54,296 bases of DNA, from the NCBI GenBank assembly GCA_027450045.1, contig DAIDKM010000011.1, positions 1 to 54,296 of the forward strand, read 5' to 3'. The notes beneath the pieces were generated by a model. It saw only the letters and a list, made by a program, of their open reading frames with translations, had not been told where the DNA came from and searched no databases. The stretch comes from Paludibacter sp. (GTDB taxonomy: Bacteria; Bacteroidota; Bacteroidia; Bacteroidales; Paludibacteraceae). A program made the translations under genes and the position numbers. Below are positions 51,605 through 54,296 of this stretch, piece by piece; within the stretch, counting starts at the first letter, position 1; each line of letters opens with the position of its first letter.

Positions 51605-52972
51605 ATGGACTCCATCTCTAAGCGGACAAGCACAACCAAAACCGCAAAACCAACCAAAAACTGCCATTTCCCGCTAATACAAACAATTCAGGCACTCTTT
51701 TTTGTTCTATTCTTTCTTGCTACCGGCCAAACTGTCTTCTCCGCTACGCCCAAAACGCTGGATTATTATTTGCAAGAAGCTAAAACAAACAGTCCGTTGA
51801 TTCATCGTGCCATCAACGACAATAAAGTGGTGGCATTAGATCTTCGTCAAGTGAGAAGCATCCTCATGCAACCACAAATCAGCCTCGATGCAGCCGTTAT
51901 GTTGGCCCCGATCATTTCGCATGACAATGGCACTAACCAATTTCAGCTTGCTTCGAGCAATGCAACCCATTATAATGGCTACGATCTGGCGGTTTCCAAT
52001 GGCGGACAATATCAAGCCATGCTTTCGCTGCAACAACCGCTTTTCACGAAACCTTCTTATCATGCTTACGAGCAAAAAGCTTCCATCAATCGCGAAATCA
52101 ACGACAATTCGATTCGTTTGACAAAACATGAAATTGACCAATTGGTCAGTCATCAATACCTTCTTTGCGTGAATAACGCCATGCAATTGCAAACAAGCGC
52201 CCAACTGATGCAGGATATTGCAAGTCAGCTCCACATCATGAAACCTTTGGTGGCTAACGCCATTTATAAACAAACGGATGAGATGCTTTTGCAGATCGAA
52301 TATCAAAACTACCAAGATATCTATGCCACACAACATGCCGATTATGTCGCAAACCTGTATGATTTGAACGCGCTGTGCGGAATTCATGATACAACCGTTG
52401 TTGAACTGGAGCCGACACATTTGCAACTGAATGATCTGCCTGTAAACCAATCCATTTTCACAAAATCATACACGCTCGACAGCACGGCATTGACCGCCGA
52501 CCTGAAAATAAACAATCTGAAATATTTGCCACAAGTCAATCTCTTTGCCAATGGCGGATTAAACGCTTCCTATCTTCCCACACTCAACCGTTTTGGCGTC
52601 AGTGCAGGCATCTCTTTCAGTTGGATGCTTTACGACGGACATCAACGAAAGATACAGCAGGAAAGGACACGCTTCGGGCTACAAAACATTTCCTTCGACA
52701 AGCAAAACTTCATGACACAGCAGGAAATGAACAAAGATAAAATCATTCGGCAGATCAATGCACTGGACGAACGATTGCAAAACCTGCAAGATCAACTGAA
52801 AATGTATGCAAAACTTGTTTCTGCCTACGAATTGCAACTGTCTCACGGCAATATTTCCGTCATGGACTACAAAAACCTTTTGAAAGATGTCGCCGCAAAA
52901 CAACAAGAGGCTACGCTGGCACGCATTGAAAAAGAATCGCTCATCAGTTCCTATAATTATTGGAATTATTGA
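51605..52972 (+). CDS. TolC-like outer-membrane efflux protein
   Basis: This 455-residue outer-membrane factor has a signal region (hydrophobic ALFFVLFFLATGQTVFSA at about residues 30-47 after a basic N-terminus) and two OEP repeats (about residues 55-255 and 270-450). LDYYLQEAKTNSPLI and VSAGISFSWMLYDGHQR are family-like. TolC proteins form a trimeric tunnel through the outer membrane for an RND pump. A start a few codons later is possible, as the N-terminus is long. It is followed by the adaptor 66 bases later. Confidence 0.88.
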   Translation: MDSISKRTSTTKTAKPTKNCHFPLIQTIQALFFVLFFLATGQTVFSATPKTLDYYLQEAKTNSPLIHRAINDNKVVALDLRQVRSILMQPQISLDAAVMLAPIISHDNGTNQFQLASSNATHYNGYDLAVSNGGQYQAMLSLQQPLFTKPSYHAYEQKASINREINDNSIRLTKHEIDQLVSHQYLLCVNNAMQLQTSAQLMQDIASQLHIMKPLVANAIYKQTDEMLLQIEYQNYQDIYATQHADYVANLYDLNALCGIHDTTVVELEPTHLQLNDLPVNQSIFTKSYTLDSTALTADLKINNLKYLPQVNLFANGGLNASYLPTLNRFGVSAGISFSWMLYDGHQRKIQQERTRFGLQNISFDKQNFMTQQEMNKDKIIRQINALDERLQNLQDQLKMYAKLVSAYELQLSHGNISVMDYKNLLKDVAAKQQEATLARIEKESLISSYNYWNY

Positions 52973-53038
52973 TCCTTTCAACCCGAATATTCACCAAAAA
53001 ACAGAACCAACAAGAAAATAATCATAGCTTTATTGACG

Positions 53039-53953
53039 ATGAAAAATCATTTTGCCACACTTTTCATGATGCTTGCCACGGTGAGCATTGGCGCTTGTTC
53101 AGGAAGCAAGCAATCGGATACTCAAAACGAAGTTCCACCCAAAGTTTCAGTTCAAATTGTCTATCCTACGCAAGGAAATATTGCCAGTTACGTCACTGTG
53201 AACGGGAAAACCATTTACCTGAAGAAAAATGTTATCACAGCGCCTTTCTCGGGTTATGTCACAGCGGTTGCCGTTCATTTAGGCGACAGGGTACAAAAGA
53301 ATGAACCTTTGTTTACATTGGAAACGAAAGAGGAACAAGCGCTCGCATCGTCACCCGGGATGGCAGGAAAGGGCGGAAAAGTAAAGGTACTGTCTCCACT
53401 CACCGGTTTTATCAGCGATCTTCCCATTGCAGCTCCGGGGGCTTATGTCATCGAAGGCACAACGCTTGGCAGCGTGGCTGAAAATAAACAGGCAACCATT
53501 CAGGTAAATGTTCCCTTTGAATATCATGCGCTACTCAGACAAAACACGACATGTTTGGTGAAACTTCCCGATGCAACATCGATAAAAGGTTCCATCATAC
53601 GAATTCTCCCAACGGTAGATCCCGTTTCGCAAACACAAACCGTCTTCATTCAACCACTGACCAATCGTTCGTTGCCCGAAAATCTGAATGTCACCGTGCA
53701 ATTTGTCAATACACAACATATCCACACGCTGTTACTCCCTAAAACAGCCATTTTGACAAACGAAACACAAGATCATTTCTGGGTAATGAAAGTAGTTCAC
53801 GACACCCTGGCCATCGATGTTCCGATAGTAAAAGGAATAGAAAACGATAGCGTCATCGAAATTCTCAATTCCACGCTTTCATCTTCCGATCCGGTCGTCA
53901 ACGTTGGCGCTTATGGATTAGCAGACAGCACGGCGGTCAAAATCATTCATTAA
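53039..53953 (+). CDS. RND adaptor lipoprotein lacking the helical hairpin
   Basis: This 304-residue membrane-fusion protein has a lipobox (SIGACSGS). The barrel-sandwich domain is in two halves, NVITAPFSGYVTAVAVHLGD and VLSPLTGFISDLPIAAPGAY, but only about 12 residues (ASSPGMAGKGG) join them, whereas usual adaptors have a 60-100-residue coiled-coil hairpin that contacts TolC. A beta-barrel domain follows (IQVNVPFEYHALL) and a membrane-proximal domain ends the protein. ATG 53039 is preferred over TTG 53033. The pump gene starts one base after the stop. Confidence 0.85.
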   Translation: MKNHFATLFMMLATVSIGACSGSKQSDTQNEVPPKVSVQIVYPTQGNIASYVTVNGKTIYLKKNVITAPFSGYVTAVAVHLGDRVQKNEPLFTLETKEEQALASSPGMAGKGGKVKVLSPLTGFISDLPIAAPGAYVIEGTTLGSVAENKQATIQVNVPFEYHALLRQNTTCLVKLPDATSIKGSIIRILPTVDPVSQTQTVFIQPLTNRSLPENLNVTVQFVNTQHIHTLLLPKTAILTNETQDHFWVMKVVHDTLAIDVPIVKGIENDSVIEILNSTLSSSDPVVNVGAYGLADSTAVKIIH

Positions 53954-53954
53954 G

Positions 53955-54296
53955 ATGGAAAAGCTCTATGTTCGTTTCAAAAGTCCGATAGCAGTAATCC
54001 TGTTATTGATTCTGATCGGAGGCGCTTACTCGTATACATCGATGAAGACCTCCCTGTTTCCTAACGTTACCTTCCCTAAGATCAAGATTATTGCCGATAA
54101 TGGGGAACAACCCGTCGATAAAATGATGGTGACGGTGACGAAACCTCTCGAAAATGCAATCAAACAAGTTGAGAATTTGAGACTGATTCAAAGTACCACC
54201 AGCATGGGAAGCTGTGAAATATCTGCTTTCATGAATTGGGGATCCAATATTTAGTACGACCAACAACAAGTTGAATCACGTATTGCGCAAGTTAGA
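53955..54296 (+). pseudogene. RND pump (AcrB/CusA-like), in-frame TAG, cut by window edge
   Basis: The first 99 codons are a typical RND start: TM1 AVILLLILIGGAYSYTSM, then LFPNVTFPKIKIIADNGEQP and KPLENAIKQVENL, the start of the porter domain. TAG at 54252-54254 follows MNWGSNI, and the next 14 codons read YDQQQVESRIAQVR in the same frame, the expected RND continuation. The nonsense codon replaces one residue with no frame loss. It is either a recent inactivating mutation, a base-call error, or a read-through site. The gene follows the adaptor with one base between and is the last gene visible. Confidence 0.75.

Noticed and set aside
51836-52450. A 204-codon frame opposite the TolC-like gene.
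   Set aside because: It is antisense to a clear efflux protein and shows no domain; likely a composition effect.

Overview
This 54 kb window looks like a chromosome segment from a Bacteroidota bacterium, most likely of the order Bacteroidales. Four things point there. lpxC and fabZ are fused in one reading frame. Lysine is made through an LL-diaminopimelate aminotransferase (dapL) next to dapF. There are two Bacteroidota-type TonB receptors and a DUF6242-like lipoprotein. Nearly every transcription unit has a promoter of the form TTG-N19-21-TAnnTTTG, and classical Shine-Dalgarno sites are rare. The species cannot be named from the sequence alone.

Region 1 (1-14.8 kb) is mostly housekeeping. 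A leftward cluster (PASTA protein, RluD-type pseudouridine synthase, HD hydrolase) diverges from a rightward lipid A cluster (lpxD, lpxC/fabZ, lpxA). Then come a peroxiredoxin, a GNAT acetyltransferase and a FadL-type porin on the minus strand, followed by a long PurF-like protein, dapF, dapL and a radical SAM protein. Region 2 (15-30.4 kb) holds a PpiD-like periplasmic chaperone, a lone GH27 alpha-galactosidase, the DUF6242-like lipoprotein, aroA, an SpmA-SpmB fusion, a small TonB receptor, an EamA half-transporter, an MFS transporter and two glycosyltransferases. Region 3 (30.5-43.1 kb) holds a DEAD-box helicase with a DbpA-type RNA-binding domain, an MFS transporter, a PhoR-like/OmpR-like two-component pair, a YeiH-type exporter with its LysR regulator, then an amidase, an MCE protein, thioredoxin reductase and a patatin lipase.

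Region 4 (43.1-47.4 kb) is an accessory segment. It holds a membrane-anchored AraC regulator, an array of fifteen 21-bp units encoding a lysine/arginine-rich heptad repeat, a 34-bp near-perfect palindrome just upstream of an orphan FN3-like gene, two AT-rich lipoprotein genes and a broken gene carrying a REP-like hairpin. It ends in a decayed second copy of the last ~75 bp of the patatin gene, so the segment is bracketed by related sequence at 43.00-43.08 and 47.23-47.30 kb.

Region 5 (47.4-54.3 kb) reads as one export/uptake module: a TonB receptor with a carboxypeptidase-like N-terminal domain, a response regulator and histidine kinase that overlap, a TolC-like outer-membrane protein, a lipoprotein adaptor that lacks the usual helical hairpin, and the start of an RND pump. 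The pump frame has an in-frame TAG at 54252-54254, after which the RND-like reading continues in the same frame to the window edge.

Intergenic DNA is rich in dispersed small hairpin or simple repeats of at least six kinds. No tRNA, rRNA, CRISPR array, insertion sequence transposase or replication origin was found.
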